Below the pieces are notes generated by a model, which was given only the letters and a program-made list of their open reading frames with translations, was not told the origin of the DNA and searched no databases. From Bifidobacterium psychraerophilum (lineage in GTDB: Bacteria > Actinomycetota > Actinomycetes > Actinomycetales > Bifidobacteriaceae): 64,000 nucleotides of DNA. Positions 28,018 through 37,739 of the stretch are shown here, piece by piece (positions within the stretch are counted from its first letter, which is position 1; every line of letters begins with the position of its first letter). A program made the translations under genes and the position numbers. The stretch covers positions 62,001 through 126,000 of the forward strand of contig NZ_JGZI01000008.1 in assembly GCF_000741705.1 (NCBI RefSeq), written 5' to 3'.

Positions 28018-30681
28018 GTGGCAGATGATACCCATTCACAGAATCCCGATGAGGGGCAGCCGCGTGAGCCTGATGGCTCGCTTGAACCATTGAGTCCGCA
28101 GGAGCTCGACAATACGGATTACGGCCTGCTGAGCGGTGAGAGAATCCAATCGATGGATTTGCAGCAGGAGATGCGTGAATCATATCTGGCCTATGCGCTC
28201 TCGGTGATTGTGGAGCGTGCCTTGCCTGATGTGCGTGATGGCATGAAGCCGGTGCACCGTCGTGTGATCTACGCGATGTACGACGGAGGATACCGTCCCG
28301 ATCGTGGATACAACAAGTGCTCGCGTGTGGTCGGCGATGTGATGGGAAAGTACCATCCTCATGGCGATTCGGCGATCTACGACACCTTGGTGCGTATGGC
28401 GCAGTCCTGGTCGATGCGGTATATGCTCGTCGACGGGCAGGGCAATTTCGGATCCCCCGGCGATGATCCCGCTGCCGCCATGCGTTATACCGAGTGCCGC
28501 ATGGCCTCCTTGGCAATGGAGATGGTTCGCGACATCGATAAGGACACCGTCGATTTCGCTCCCAATTACGATGGCAAGACGCAGGAGCCCACAGTGCTCC
28601 CCGCCCGCTTCCCGAATCTGCTTGTCAACGGATCGGCCGGCATCGCGGTCGGTATGGCGACCAACATCCCCCCGCACAACATGCGTGAGGTCGCCGAAGG
28701 CGTCCATTGGGCGCTTGATCATCCCCAGGCATCGCGCGAAGAGCTGCTCGAAGCATTGCTCGGCATCATCAAGGGTCCTGATTTCCCCACCGGTGCGACG
28801 ATCCTCGGCCATAAGGGTATCGAACAGGCGTATCGAACAGGTCGCGGCCTGATCACGATGCGTGCTGTGGTCAATACAGAGGAGATCAAGGGGCGTATGT
28901 GCCTGGTGGTGACCGAACTGCCATATCAGGTGAACCCCGATCGTCTGGCCTCCTCGATTCGCGAGGGTGTGAGAGACGGCAAGATCCAGGGCATCGCGGA
29001 TATGCGCGATGAGACCTCGGGACGCACGGGACAGCGCCTCGTCCTGGTGCTCAAGCGTGATGCGGTGCCCAAGGTCGTGCTCAACAACCTGTACAAGCAT
29101 TCGCAACTGCAGCAGACCTTCGGTGCGAACATGCTGGCCCTGGTGGATGGCGTACCCCGCACGCTTTCGCTCGATGCATTCCTCCGGCACTGGGTGGCGC
29201 ATCAGTTGGACGTCGTGGAACGGCGCACCAGGTATCTCAAGCGGGAGGCCGAGGAACGCGACCATATCCTTCAGGGCTATCTGAAGGCTTTGGACATGAT
29301 CGACGAAGTCATCGCGCTTATTCGCAGGTCCCCAGACGTCGAGTCGGCCCGTAGCGGCCTGATGGGTCTTCTGGATGTGGATACCGTGCAGGCCGACGCC
29401 ATTCTGGCCATGCAGCTGCGTCGTCTTGCGGCTTTGGAGCGGCAGAAGATCATCGACGAGCATGAGGAACTCATGCGTCGCATCGCCGATTATGATGATA
29501 TTCTTTCCAAACCCGATCGCCAGCGTGTCATAGTCGGTGATGAGCTGGATGAAATCGTCGCGAAGTACAGCGATGACCGCCGTACCAAGATCCTGCCGTA
29601 CTCCGGAGAAATGAACGTCGAGGATCTCATCGCCGAAGAGCATGTGGTCGTCACCGTCACGCATTCGGGCTTCATCAAGAGGACCAAGGCCGACGAATAC
29701 CGTGCACAGCACCGCGGAGGCAAGGGCATCAAGGGGGCGAAGCTGCGTGAGGATGATGTGGTCGATCACTTCTTCCTGACCAGCACGCATAACTGGTTGC
29801 TGTTCTTCACCAACAAGGGGCGGGTCTACCGGATCAAGGCCTATGAGATTCCGGAAGGTTCGCGTGATTCGAAGGGCCAGCATGTCGCCAACCTGCTGCA
29901 GTTCGGACCTGAGGAAAAGATCCAGCAGGTGCTCTCGATCCACGATTATGACGAAGCGCAGTACCTGGTGCTTGCCACCCGTACGGGCAAGGTCAAGAAG
30001 ACCCGCTTGAACGAATACGATTCCCCGCGACAAGGCGGCCTCATCGCCGTGCGTCTGATGGATCTCGAGGATTCACCCGACGGCGTGCAGGATGAGCTGG
30101 TGGGCGCTGCGTTGTGCAATGCCCAGGATGACATCATTCTCGTCTCCCGGCTCGGCATGAGCGTCAAATTCCCTGCGCAGGACGACACGCTTCGTCCTAT
30201 GGGGCGCCAGACGGCCGGCGTGCAGGGGATGCGTTTCCGTGAAGGCGATTCACTGCTGAGCATGGATGTGGTTCCTGAGGAGTCGGACGAGGATCTCTTC
30301 GTCGTGACGAACGAAGGCTACGCGAAGCGAACCGCATTGGCGGAATACCGCTTGCAGGGGCGTAACGGCTACGGTGTGAAGGCGATTCAGCTGGTCGAAG
30401 GACGTGGATCCCTTGTCGGTGCACTGGTGGTCGGTGAGGAGGACCAGGTCCTCGCCATCATGAAGTCCGGCAAGGTCATTCGTTCCAATGTGAATGAGGT
30501 CAAGCGCACAGGCCGAACGACCCAGGGCGTCACACTCGCCAAGCCCGATAAGGGTGATGAGATCCTCTCGATCGCACGCAACGAGGAGAGTGAGGACGAT
30601 CCTCAGGAGAACGATGGGCAGCCGGTGACGGAGGGAACAAGTACGGAATCTGCTGAGATTGTGCAAAAGGCGGCCGAATAG
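28018..30681 (+). CDS. gyrA: DNA gyrase subunit A
   Basis: The DNA-cleaving subunit of gyrase. A GTG start at 28018 follows GTTGAGG. The 887-residue protein has the active-site tyrosine in AAAMRYTE (about Y157). In the quinolone-contact helix, [17 protein letters not shown] keeps Ser (about 118) and Asp (about 122), the usual sensitive residues. The gyrase-specific box appears as HRGGKGIKG near 565, one residue different from the QRRGGKG form. The C-terminal 45 residues are acidic. The gene follows gyrB at 79 bp. Confidence 0.97.
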   Translation: MADDTHSQNPDEGQPREPDGSLEPLSPQELDNTDYGLLSGERIQSMDLQQEMRESYLAYALSVIVERALPDVRDGMKPVHRRVIYAMYDGGYRPDRGYNKCSRVVGDVMGKYHPHGDSAIYDTLVRMAQSWSMRYMLVDGQGNFGSPGDDPAAAMRYTECRMASLAMEMVRDIDKDTVDFAPNYDGKTQEPTVLPARFPNLLVNGSAGIAVGMATNIPPHNMREVAEGVHWALDHPQASREELLEALLGIIKGPDFPTGATILGHKGIEQAYRTGRGLITMRAVVNTEEIKGRMCLVVTELPYQVNPDRLASSIREGVRDGKIQGIADMRDETSGRTGQRLVLVLKRDAVPKVVLNNLYKHSQLQQTFGANMLALVDGVPRTLSLDAFLRHWVAHQLDVVERRTRYLKREAEERDHILQGYLKALDMIDEVIALIRRSPDVESARSGLMGLLDVDTVQADAILAMQLRRLAALERQKIIDEHEELMRRIADYDDILSKPDRQRVIVGDELDEIVAKYSDDRRTKILPYSGEMNVEDLIAEEHVVVTVTHSGFIKRTKADEYRAQHRGGKGIKGAKLREDDVVDHFFLTSTHNWLLFFTNKGRVYRIKAYEIPEGSRDSKGQHVANLLQFGPEEKIQQVLSIHDYDEAQYLVLATRTGKVKKTRLNEYDSPRQGGLIAVRLMDLEDSPDGVQDELVGAALCNAQDDIILVSRLGMSVKFPAQDDTLRPMGRQTAGVQGMRFREGDSLLSMDVVPEESDEDLFVVTNEGYAKRTALAEYRLQGRNGYGVKAIQLVEGRGSLVGALVVGEEDQVLAIMKSGKVIRSNVNEVKRTGRTTQGVTLAKPDKGDEILSIARNEESEDDPQENDGQPVTEGTSTESAEIVQKAAE

Positions 30682-30749
30682 ACCGTCAGGTCAGCCAAGA
30701 CTGATAGCCTCGCAACAGACGCCAAAGGCAAATCGAACAAGGAGAAGCG

Positions 30750-31331
30750 ATGAGCCAGAATACAGGTGAGCCGATCGACTCACATGAGGGGAACGACGAG
30801 CACCAGGAGCAACCAGGACGCACCGCTCGCTCCTTCTCATCGAAACCGTTGATCAGTACCGAAGCAGCCAAGGAGCATGAGGCTGAATCAGGTGGCAGCA
30901 AGCCCATCCAGATGGGGTCCTTCAAACAGAGCCCGTCATTGTCGGCCAACAAAAGGCCCTCGGTTCCCAGAGCCAGGCGTATGCGCCTGTCTTTGACCAG
31001 GATCGATCCATGGTCGATTACCAAGGTCTCGTTCCTTCTGGCGATTGCCGGTGCCATCATCCAGATCGTCGCCGTGGCCCTGATCTGGCTCTTGCTCAAT
31101 TCCATCGGACTCTTCGACAATGTGACCCAGCTTATTTCCAAAACGGGTTTGGATGCCGGAGGATTCGATCTGAGCAGCGTGCTGAGCCTGAGCACCGTGC
31201 TGAGTGCCGTCACGATCTTCTCCATATTCGAGGTTGTTCTGGTGGTGGTGCTGGCTACCATCGTGGCCTTCCTGTACAACATCGTCAGTGCTCTCGTCGG
31301 TGGCGTTCATGTGACGCTGGGTGACGACTGA
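30750..31331 (+). CDS. DUF3566 family membrane protein
   Basis: Function unknown. The 193-residue protein has about 80 hydrophilic N-terminal residues. A basic stretch (RARRMRLSLTRIDPWSITK) leads into two membrane helices, roughly residues 94-115 and 145-175. It ends YNIVSALVGGVHVTLGDD. The same family lies directly after gyrA in mycobacteria (Rv0007), so the position supports the family call. It starts 68 bp after gyrA and probably shares its transcript. Confidence 0.85.
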   Translation: MSQNTGEPIDSHEGNDEHQEQPGRTARSFSSKPLISTEAAKEHEAESGGSKPIQMGSFKQSPSLSANKRPSVPRARRMRLSLTRIDPWSITKVSFLLAIAGAIIQIVAVALIWLLLNSIGLFDNVTQLISKTGLDAGGFDLSSVLSLSTVLSAVTIFSIFEVVLVVVLATIVAFLYNIVSALVGGVHVTLGDD

Positions 31332-31353
31332 GATTTATTGCAGCTTTCATGAG

Positions 31354-31390
31354 ACGCAGGCACACCGCATTCACGGCGGTGTGCCTGCGT
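31354..31390 (+). terminator. Strong terminator after the gyrase block
   Basis: ACGCAGGCACACCGC at 31354-31368 pairs perfectly over 15 bp with GCGGTGTGCCTGCGT at 31376-31390; the loop is 7 nt and TGTTAT follows. It ends the gyrB-gyrA-DUF3566 transcript. Confidence 0.85.
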
Positions 31391-31395
31391 TGTTA

Positions 31396-31462
31396 TATGC
31401 ACAGCCGATCGGGAATCCTGCAGTGCAGTGCCGGGATGCCATCATGTGATGGTCTGTGCATA
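31396..31462. promoter_or_regulatory. Nested inverted repeats upstream of the hydrolase gene
   Basis: TATGCACAG at 31396-31404 is the exact complement of CTGTGCATA at 31454-31462. Inside lie the palindromic CTGCAGTGCAG region (about 31418-31428) and CCATCATGTGATGG at 31439-31452. This could be an RNA leader structure or stacked operators before the gene at 31498. Confidence 0.4.
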
Positions 31463-31497
31463 GGATGATATGAGGGAACGACCGAGGAGGGCGGGCG

Positions 31498-32745
31498 ATG
31501 ATCAGGACCGGGACAGCGGATCAGGGGGATGATTCCGTCAGGATACCCGGGCGGGATGGATGGCATCCTGATACCGTCATACCGGGCTATGAATGCAAGA
31601 CGGTGGCACTGGCGAGCCGGATCGAAAACGACGCCATTGCGACCTTCGTCCGCAAACAGGTCATCGAGCCGATTCGGGACGACAAGGCTCCGGGCCGCTG
31701 GATGCATCGCCTACGATCGGCGATTTCGGGCAAAGACTCAGGACAACAGGAGCAGGCGCCAGCTCCACGGGCGATCATGTATGTGCACGGGTGGAACGAT
31801 TATTTTTACCGCACCCATGTCGCCGAGTTCTGGGAGAGCCTGGGCGTCCGTTTCTATGCCGTCGATCTGCGTCGTTACGGGCGCAGCCTCCGCCCGGATG
31901 AGACGCCCGGATATATCGAGGACCTGCACGAATACAGTGTCGAACTCAATGCTCTGCGTGATGAGATCGTCGATGATCTGGGTGATCGGGTTCAGATCAT
32001 GCTCGTGGCGCACTCCCAGGGCGGGCTTATCTCGTCATTGTGGATGAATGCCGAACACCCCGATCATGTGACGGCCCTGGCATTGAATTCTCCGTGGCTT
32101 GAGCTGCAGGGCAACCGCATGCTGCGCATCGTCTCCACTCCCGTGCTGAAAGGGCTGCTGCTCAGAGGAGGGCGGTCGGTGCTGCCGATTCCCGATCCCG
32201 GTTTCTATCAGAAGACCATATTGCACGCCCTCGGCGGCGAATGGGAATACGATGCCTACCCCTTCGAAGGCGAACAGCAATTCGTGCCGCGGGCAGGCTG
32301 GCTGGAGGCGATATACCGTGCACAGTCGGAGATCTCCGGAGGTCTGGATATCTCGGTGCCGGTTCTGGTCAGTACGTCGGATCGTTCGATGATGCAGCTG
32401 ACCTGGGATGAGAAGATGCGCGAGGCGGACACGGTCCTTGACGTGGTCGCGATACGCGAAGCCGCCATCAGGCTGGGGGATTTGGTCACGCTGGCCAGGA
32501 TCAAGCATGGGATCCATGATCTTTCGATGTCTTTCGCGAAGCCGAGACGTGAATACTTCTCCATGATCGCCAAATGGGCTGCCGATAATGCATGGAATCG
32601 CGAGTTCGACGATGCGGGGCTTCATGATGCCCTCGATGCCGTCAGCGACGCGGGGGTTCCCTGGACGGCTTCGGATTCCGGACCTGCGGCTGCACAAGTC
32701 CTTCGCCAGGACGATGGTGCCGATGAAGAGTCCGGAATAGTCTGA
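31498..32745 (+). CDS. Alpha/beta hydrolase (serine aminopeptidase / monoacylglycerol-lipase type)
   Basis: A cytoplasmic esterase-like enzyme of unknown substrate. The 415-residue protein has an oxyanion-type HGWNDY at about 97-102 and the nucleophile elbow HSQGG (S173). A lid-like region follows, and a late His in KHGIHDLSMS is the likely catalytic base. No signal peptide is visible. The ATG at 31498 has the ribosome site GGAGGGCGGGCG. The next gene starts 5 bp after its stop, so the two are one operon. Confidence 0.85.
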   Translation: MIRTGTADQGDDSVRIPGRDGWHPDTVIPGYECKTVALASRIENDAIATFVRKQVIEPIRDDKAPGRWMHRLRSAISGKDSGQQEQAPAPRAIMYVHGWNDYFYRTHVAEFWESLGVRFYAVDLRRYGRSLRPDETPGYIEDLHEYSVELNALRDEIVDDLGDRVQIMLVAHSQGGLISSLWMNAEHPDHVTALALNSPWLELQGNRMLRIVSTPVLKGLLLRGGRSVLPIPDPGFYQKTILHALGGEWEYDAYPFEGEQQFVPRAGWLEAIYRAQSEISGGLDISVPVLVSTSDRSMMQLTWDEKMREADTVLDVVAIREAAIRLGDLVTLARIKHGIHDLSMSFAKPRREYFSMIAKWAADNAWNREFDDAGLHDALDAVSDAGVPWTASDSGPAAAQVLRQDDGADEESGIV

Positions 32746-32750
32746 AAACC

Positions 32751-33794
32751 ATGCTTGGATTCCTTGGATATTTCAGTGTGTCATTCATCACCGCGGTGGC
32801 TGTATGGCCTTTCGCGTCATTGCTACTGACGGTTCCCATACTCGCGCTGATCTATCACCGGTACCATGCCTTGCATTTCACCTCGGCATTCTCAGCGTAT
32901 CTGGTGGTGTTGTACCTTCTGGCTCTGGTCTGCTTCACCCTGTGGCCTATGCCCGACAATCCCGCCGCATTCTGTGCGAGCCACCATCTGCATGCACAAC
33001 TGAATCCCTTGGAATTCCTCAATGACCTCTCCTATGGCGGGCTGTCGGCTGTGCTGCAGATTGTGATGAACGTGCTGTTCTTCGTCCCTTTGGGCTTCAT
33101 CATGTCGCGGGTATTCCGTTGGAGCTTCATCGTGGTGCTGCCGATGAGCTTCGCCTGCTCCCTGCTGATCGAAAGCGCGCAGCTTACCGGGGTATTCGGG
33201 TTCTTCCCCTGCTCGTATCGATTATTCGATGTGGACGATCTGCTGTGGAATACCTTGGGTGGCGTCATCGGTTTTCTGATTGCCCTGGCTTTTGCCAAAT
33301 GGGTTCCCATGCGCTCAAGGGCCTCCGACGCTGTGGTGACCCAACCCGGATTCATTCATCGTCTGGTGGCTTTGGCGATCGACGTGGTGTGCATCTACGG
33401 TGTCTCCTTCACCCTTGGTCTGGGATTCGTCGTTCTGGTGGTGAAGGCGGGAACATACGAGTTGAACGGCACATACGCATTCGCCGGAATGACGGTGACC
33501 TCACAGTGTCTGCGGATGACGGTGCTCGCTATCACCGGTCTGGCGTTTCTGCTCTTTGAACTGGTGCTCCCGGTACTGAGCCGGGGGCAGACCCTAGGTG
33601 GACGATTCACGCATATGACGGTGGAGGGGAAGCCGCGTAGCGGGAAAAGGCGTGCGGCTTTTTACGCCGGGCGCACCATTACGCTCGCCGCCGTGATCGG
33701 CCCGTGGGGAGTTCCGATGCTCTCACTCGGCCTGATATTGATACTGCTGGTATTTTGGCTGGTGAAACGCCAGATGATCTACGATCTCATCTGA
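32751..33794 (+). CDS. VanZ-like membrane protein with C-terminal RDD-like domain
   Basis: The 347-residue integral membrane protein begins with a VanZ-type module: CFTLWPMP near 62-69, then NPLEFLNDL and MNVLFFVPLGF, and the acidic strand DVDDLLWNTLGGVIGF near 161-176. From about residue 200 it resembles an RDD domain (FIHRLVALAIDVVCIY and the LVLPVLSRGQTLGGR motif). Members of these families occur in antibiotic resistance (VanZ) and in membrane stress, but most have no known role. It is co-oriented and almost contiguous with the hydrolase. Confidence 0.75.
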   Translation: MLGFLGYFSVSFITAVAVWPFASLLLTVPILALIYHRYHALHFTSAFSAYLVVLYLLALVCFTLWPMPDNPAAFCASHHLHAQLNPLEFLNDLSYGGLSAVLQIVMNVLFFVPLGFIMSRVFRWSFIVVLPMSFACSLLIESAQLTGVFGFFPCSYRLFDVDDLLWNTLGGVIGFLIALAFAKWVPMRSRASDAVVTQPGFIHRLVALAIDVVCIYGVSFTLGLGFVVLVVKAGTYELNGTYAFAGMTVTSQCLRMTVLAITGLAFLLFELVLPVLSRGQTLGGRFTHMTVEGKPRSGKRRAAFYAGRTITLAAVIGPWGVPMLSLGLILILLVFWLVKRQMIYDLI

Positions 33795-33837
33795 TCGAAT
33801 GATCAGCGGCATTGCCACCGGGATCGTCCACCTATGG

Positions 33838-33877
33838 CATGTGACGCCAACGCGGGCTCCCACATTGGCGTCACATG
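33838..33877. terminator. Bidirectional terminator between the VanZ-like gene and gabT
   Basis: CATGTGACGCCAA at 33838-33850 pairs perfectly with TTGGCGTCACATG at 33865-33877 (13 bp, 14 nt loop). It lies between two convergent genes. Confidence 0.8.
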
Positions 33878-33934
33878 GCTTTTCCGCACGTCCTGTTCGG
33901 TGAACGATCCCTGCGGCAACGATCAGCGACCCTC

Positions 33935-35296
33935 TTAACGGGCGCTTTCCTCCGTGATGATGGCCTTGAGCACATCCAGGGCTTCATTGAGCTCTTCGTC
34001 GCTGATAACCAGCGGGGGCAGGAGTCTGATGACATTGCCGTTGATACCGCACGTCAGGATGATCAGTCCGGCCTGCATGGCCTTCTTGACGATCGCGGCG
34101 ACAAGAGGCTTGTTGGGTTCCATGCTGCCTGGCTTGACGAATTCGATGGCCTGCATGGCACCCAGACCACGGACCTCGGCGACCGTATCCAAGGTTTCGA
34201 CGAGAGGCCGCAATGATGAGTCGACCAGCTCGGCAATATGCCTCGAGCGTGCATTGAGATCCTTGCTCTCCATCATCGAGATGGCCGCAAGTGCCGCGGC
34301 GCAGGAGACGGGGTTCCCGCCATAGGTGCCGCCGATGCCTCCGGGCTGAACGCTGTCCATGATTTCAGCGCGTCCTGTGACCGCCGAGATGGGCATGCCG
34401 CCGCCCAAGGCCTTCGCTGTGGTGATGAGGTCAGGGACCACACCGAAATGATCCGATGCGAACCATTCGCCGGTACGGCAGAATCCCGACTGGATCTCAT
34501 CGGATACGTAGAGCACCCCGTGCTCGTGGGCCCATTCGGACAGCGTTTTGAGGAAGCCTTCGGCCGGAACGACGAAGCCACCCTCTCCTTGCAGCGGTTC
34601 GGCGATGATCGCGGCGACGTTGTCATGGCCGACGAGCAACTCGATTTTCTCGATGCTGGCTTTTGCTGCTGCCACACCGTCCGCTCCGAAGGCATCGCGA
34701 AGTGGATATGAATATGGGACCGGGTAGATGTCGGGCGCGAAGGCGCCGAAACCCTGCTTGTACGGGGAGGATTTGGTGGTCATCGCCATGGTGAGATTGG
34801 TTCTGCCGTGGAAGGCGTTCTCCATCACGATCACCGCGGAGCGACCGGTGTATTTGCGGGCGATCTTCACCGCGTTCTCCACCGCTTCGGCCCCGGAATT
34901 CAGCAGCACGCTTTTCTTGGGGAAATCCCCGGGAGTGTGCTCCGCGAGCTTCTCGCACACATCGATGTAGCTCTCATACGGGGTTGTCGCAAAATTGGTG
35001 TGCGTCAGTTTGGCAACGGCACCCTGAACGGCCTCGACGACCTCGGGCGCTGCATTGCCCACTCCTGTTACGGCGATGCCCGCGGCGAGATCGATGAAAC
35101 GGTTGCCGTCAACATCGGTGATGGTCGAACCGGAGGCTCTTTCGGCGAAGATGGGCATATGGGCCCCGACGCCCGCGCTCACATACTGGTGATGTCTGGC
35201 GGTCAGCGCCTGCGATTTGGGTCCCGGGATCTCGGTGAGGAGCTTGCGGGCCTTCTGGGGAACATCTGATGCTGCTTGGATGGTATCTGCTGACAT
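33935..35296 (-). CDS. gabT: 4-aminobutyrate (GABA) aminotransferase
   Basis: Predicted to convert GABA and 2-oxoglutarate to succinate semialdehyde and glutamate. The 453-residue class III aminotransferase shows NSGAEAVENAVKIARKYTGR at about 133-152, AFHGRTNLTMAMT, SDEIQSGFCRTGEWFA near 265, and the PLP lysine in TTAKALGGGMP (K295). These blocks are typical of GabT more than of ornithine or diaminobutyrate enzymes. It is the last gene of the leftward group nitrilase-permease-reductase-gabT. A succinate-semialdehyde-type dehydrogenase gene nearby supports the GABA assignment. Confidence 0.87.
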   Translation of the reverse strand: MSADTIQAASDVPQKARKLLTEIPGPKSQALTARHHQYVSAGVGAHMPIFAERASGSTITDVDGNRFIDLAAGIAVTGVGNAAPEVVEAVQGAVAKLTHTNFATTPYESYIDVCEKLAEHTPGDFPKKSVLLNSGAEAVENAVKIARKYTGRSAVIVMENAFHGRTNLTMAMTTKSSPYKQGFGAFAPDIYPVPYSYPLRDAFGADGVAAAKASIEKIELLVGHDNVAAIIAEPLQGEGGFVVPAEGFLKTLSEWAHEHGVLYVSDEIQSGFCRTGEWFASDHFGVVPDLITTAKALGGGMPISAVTGRAEIMDSVQPGGIGGTYGGNPVSCAAALAAISMMESKDLNARSRHIAELVDSSLRPLVETLDTVAEVRGLGAMQAIEFVKPGSMEPNKPLVAAIVKKAMQAGLIILTCGINGNVIRLLPPLVISDEELNEALDVLKAIITEESAR

Positions 35297-35379
35297 GATT
35301 GTTGTTCTTTCTTTTCAATGATCGTTGGATGCTGTGGAGATGATTGATGGTGTTGCGTATGCCGGGCGAGGGTTTCCCG

Positions 35380-36231
35380 CTATTCGAAGGAGGTCGCCAC
35401 CGCGCTGATGTCGTCGTGGGCATGGCCCTTGTCGTCCGATTGGGCATACAGGTCCATGACCAGTGAGAGCAGATCGCTGCGGAAACCGACCGACTCCATC
35501 ACTGATTTCATCAGACCGAGGTCCTTCTCCAGTGCCGAGACCTCGAATTGAGGGCTGTAGTCCTCGCTGATGGCCTTGCCTCCCTTGATGTGTGCATATG
35601 GGGAATCCGATGTTCCACCGGCGATCACGTCGAGGAAGAGCTGGGGGTTGACGTGCTGACGCTCCAGCACCTTCACGGATTGGCAGGCCGCCGCGGTGAT
35701 GCAACCCAACCAAAGATTGCAGGCCAGCTTCACCGCGGTTCCGTCACCGACCTGGGCACCGCAGTGGACGAGTTTCTTCGAGATGGCATCCAGGAAGGGT
35801 TTGGCTTTGCCGAACAAGGCCTCATCACCGCCCCCGATCAGAATGAGCTGTGAGGAATTCGCCTGGTCTTTGCTGCCCATCATCATCGTTTCGATGAGAT
35901 GCAGATCGTGCGCCTCGGCGAATTCCCGCGCCTGCCTCGCGCCTTCGGTGCCTATGGTCGACATCTGCACCCATACGGCGTCGGCCGGTGCGTGCTGGTA
36001 TGCCTTCTGCAGCACATCGAGGACGCTTCCGGCATCGAACACCACGATGGCGATGATGTCGGCCTGTGACACGGCGGTAGCGAGGTCGGATTCCGCATGG
36101 AGGGAATCGCCTTCGAGTGCTTGTGCGCGTTCAATCGTGCGGTTCCATGCGCTTACCGAGAAGCCCTTGGATGCGGCCACTGTCGCGATGCCGCTTCCCA
36201 TGATGCCGGTACCTAATACGGTGATGTTCAT
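35380..36231 (-). CDS. NAD(P)-dependent reductase of the 3-hydroxyisobutyrate dehydrogenase family
   Basis: The 283-residue protein starts at the ATG at 36231 (GAAGGAAAGCA upstream); an earlier in-frame ATG lacks a Rossmann continuation. The dinucleotide motif GTGIMGSGIA opens the protein. The catalytic-lysine region GDGTAVKLACNLWLG lies near residue 165. The family includes 3-hydroxyisobutyrate, tartronate-semialdehyde and succinate-semialdehyde reductases. Between gabT and a putrescine-type permease, a succinate semialdehyde reductase giving 4-hydroxybutyrate is the most economical guess. The sequence alone does not fix the substrate. Confidence 0.8.
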   Translation of the reverse strand: MNITVLGTGIMGSGIATVAASKGFSVSAWNRTIERAQALEGDSLHAESDLATAVSQADIIAIVVFDAGSVLDVLQKAYQHAPADAVWVQMSTIGTEGARQAREFAEAHDLHLIETMMMGSKDQANSSQLILIGGGDEALFGKAKPFLDAISKKLVHCGAQVGDGTAVKLACNLWLGCITAAACQSVKVLERQHVNPQLFLDVIAGGTSDSPYAHIKGGKAISEDYSPQFEVSALEKDLGLMKSVMESVGFRSDLLSLVMDLYAQSDDKGHAHDDISAVATSFE

Positions 36232-36256
36232 TGCTTTCCTTCCAAACGATTGCTGA

Positions 36257-36288
36257 CCGGTGCCCGATGGGTATCGACCGGGCACCGG
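36257..36288 (-). terminator. Hairpin between the permease and reductase genes
   Basis: CCGGTGCCCG at 36257-36266 pairs perfectly with CGGGCACCGG at 36279-36288, a G+C-rich 10 bp stem with a 12 nt loop. It lies inside the presumed operon, downstream of the permease, and could reduce read-through into the reductase and gabT. Confidence 0.6.
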
Positions 36289-36305
36289 ATGTATGGACCT
36301 GTCCT

Positions 36306-37694
36306 TCAGTCCGCTTCGTATTCAGGTGGATTGTGTTTGAATCCTTTGGTGAGCACGGCGAGGATGACGATACCGATGGCAAGCCATGACAGGCCGAGGA
36401 CGAGCGCCTGCTTGTCGAGATTGATCAGGAGATACGCACAGAAGATGGCCCCGAGTACCGGGAAGGCGATGTTGCGCAACCAGCCGCCGCTCATCAGGGT
36501 GTTTCTGGTCTCCGGCTTCGCCTTGACATACGATGCGATAACGCTGACATTGACCAATGTGAATGCGGTGAAGGCTCCGAAGTTGACGAAGGATGTTGAA
36601 GTGGCGACGTCAAGAAACATCGAGATCAATCCGACGATACCCACGAGCAGGATGCTGAGGACCGGTGTGTTGAATTTGGCGCTGAGGCGTCCGAAGATCC
36701 TCTTCGGCAGAACGCCGTCGCGGCCCATGACGTAGAGCAGGCGCGAGGCGCTGGCCTGTGTGGCGATACCCGACGTGAACTGGCCGAAGCACAGACCGGC
36801 GATGAAGATCGCGGTGAAGAGGTTGCCGCCGATCTCCCCGGCGATCTCGAAGGCCGCCGAGGAGGTGTTGTCGAAAACGCCGCCCGGATGTACCAGCTGG
36901 GTGGTGTAGGCCACGATGATGAAGATCAATCCGCCCACGGCTGCAACAAGCATGATGGCCTTCGGCATGGTCTTGCGCGGGTCCTTGGTCTCTTCGGACA
37001 ATGTGGTGACGGCATCGAATCCGAGGAATGAATACGCCGCAATGGCTGCGCCGGCAACCACTCCGGAAACACCTGAACCCGAACCGATGAAGGGCTGTGT
37101 GCTGAAGGCCGAAGCGACGCCACCACCCATGATGACCGTGCGCAAGGAGAGCACGACGAATATGCCGATCACCAGGGCCTGGAAGCTCATCAGTGCGAAA
37201 TTGACCTTATCGGCCACGTTGAGACCGAAGATGTTCAGCGCCGTGGTGATGATGACGAAGCCCAGAATCCATACCCAGATGGGTACTCCCGGGAATTCGG
37301 CGTTGAGATACGACGCTCCGATGAGCCAGACGACCATGGGGAGAAACAGGTAGTCGAGCAGCACCGCCCATCCCACGAGGAAGCCCAGTTTCGGGTTGAT
37401 CGATTTGCCGATGTAGGTATAGGCGGAACCGGATTGGGGATAGAGCACCGACATGCGGCCATAGCTGCCCGCGGTGAACAGCATGGCGACCAGTGCGACC
37501 GTGTACGACATCGCGGTGGCGCCGTGGGAGAGTTCGGCGATGACCCCGAAGGTGCCAAGGACGATGATCGGCGTCATATACGCCAATCCGAACATCATGA
37601 CGGAGCGTAGTCCCATGGTGCGTTTCAGTCTGGGTTCCGCCGTGTGCTCTGACGTGACGGCATGCGCATCGGTTGCTGCTGGTTCTGCGGTCAT
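36306..37694 (-). CDS. APC-family permease, putrescine importer (PuuP)-like
   Basis: A cytoplasmic-membrane amino acid/amine importer of about 12 helices, 462 residues. Several blocks closely match what is known of the E. coli putrescine importer PuuP: KSINPKLGFLVGWAVLLDYL (about 98-117), SFLGFDAVTTLSEET (about 223-237), and ASRLLYVMGRDGVLPKRIFG (about 320-339). The hydrophilic N-terminus of 25 residues is also similar in style. The gene lies 45 bp downstream of the nitrilase-family gene in a leftward operon. Putrescine is the favoured substrate; GABA or another amine is possible. Confidence 0.83.
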   Translation of the reverse strand: MTAEPAATDAHAVTSEHTAEPRLKRTMGLRSVMMFGLAYMTPIIVLGTFGVIAELSHGATAMSYTVALVAMLFTAGSYGRMSVLYPQSGSAYTYIGKSINPKLGFLVGWAVLLDYLFLPMVVWLIGASYLNAEFPGVPIWVWILGFVIITTALNIFGLNVADKVNFALMSFQALVIGIFVVLSLRTVIMGGGVASAFSTQPFIGSGSGVSGVVAGAAIAAYSFLGFDAVTTLSEETKDPRKTMPKAIMLVAAVGGLIFIIVAYTTQLVHPGGVFDNTSSAAFEIAGEIGGNLFTAIFIAGLCFGQFTSGIATQASASRLLYVMGRDGVLPKRIFGRLSAKFNTPVLSILLVGIVGLISMFLDVATSTSFVNFGAFTAFTLVNVSVIASYVKAKPETRNTLMSGGWLRNIAFPVLGAIFCAYLLINLDKQALVLGLSWLAIGIVILAVLTKGFKHNPPEYEAD

Positions 37695-37739
37695 CTCGAT
37701 GCTCCTTTCTATACTGCGGGTGGGTTCGATGGAGTGTGG

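Noticed and set aside
28180-30033. 617-codon open frame on the minus strand opposite gyrA
   Set aside because: gyrA is certain, and the antisense frame is the usual product of G/C-ending codons. Its translation is His/Gln/Arg-rich with no family motif.
31332-31497. tRNA genes after the gyrase block, as in many actinobacteria
   Set aside because: No T-loop (GTTCRANNC) with acceptor pairing could be found; only hairpins and a promoter-like region are present.
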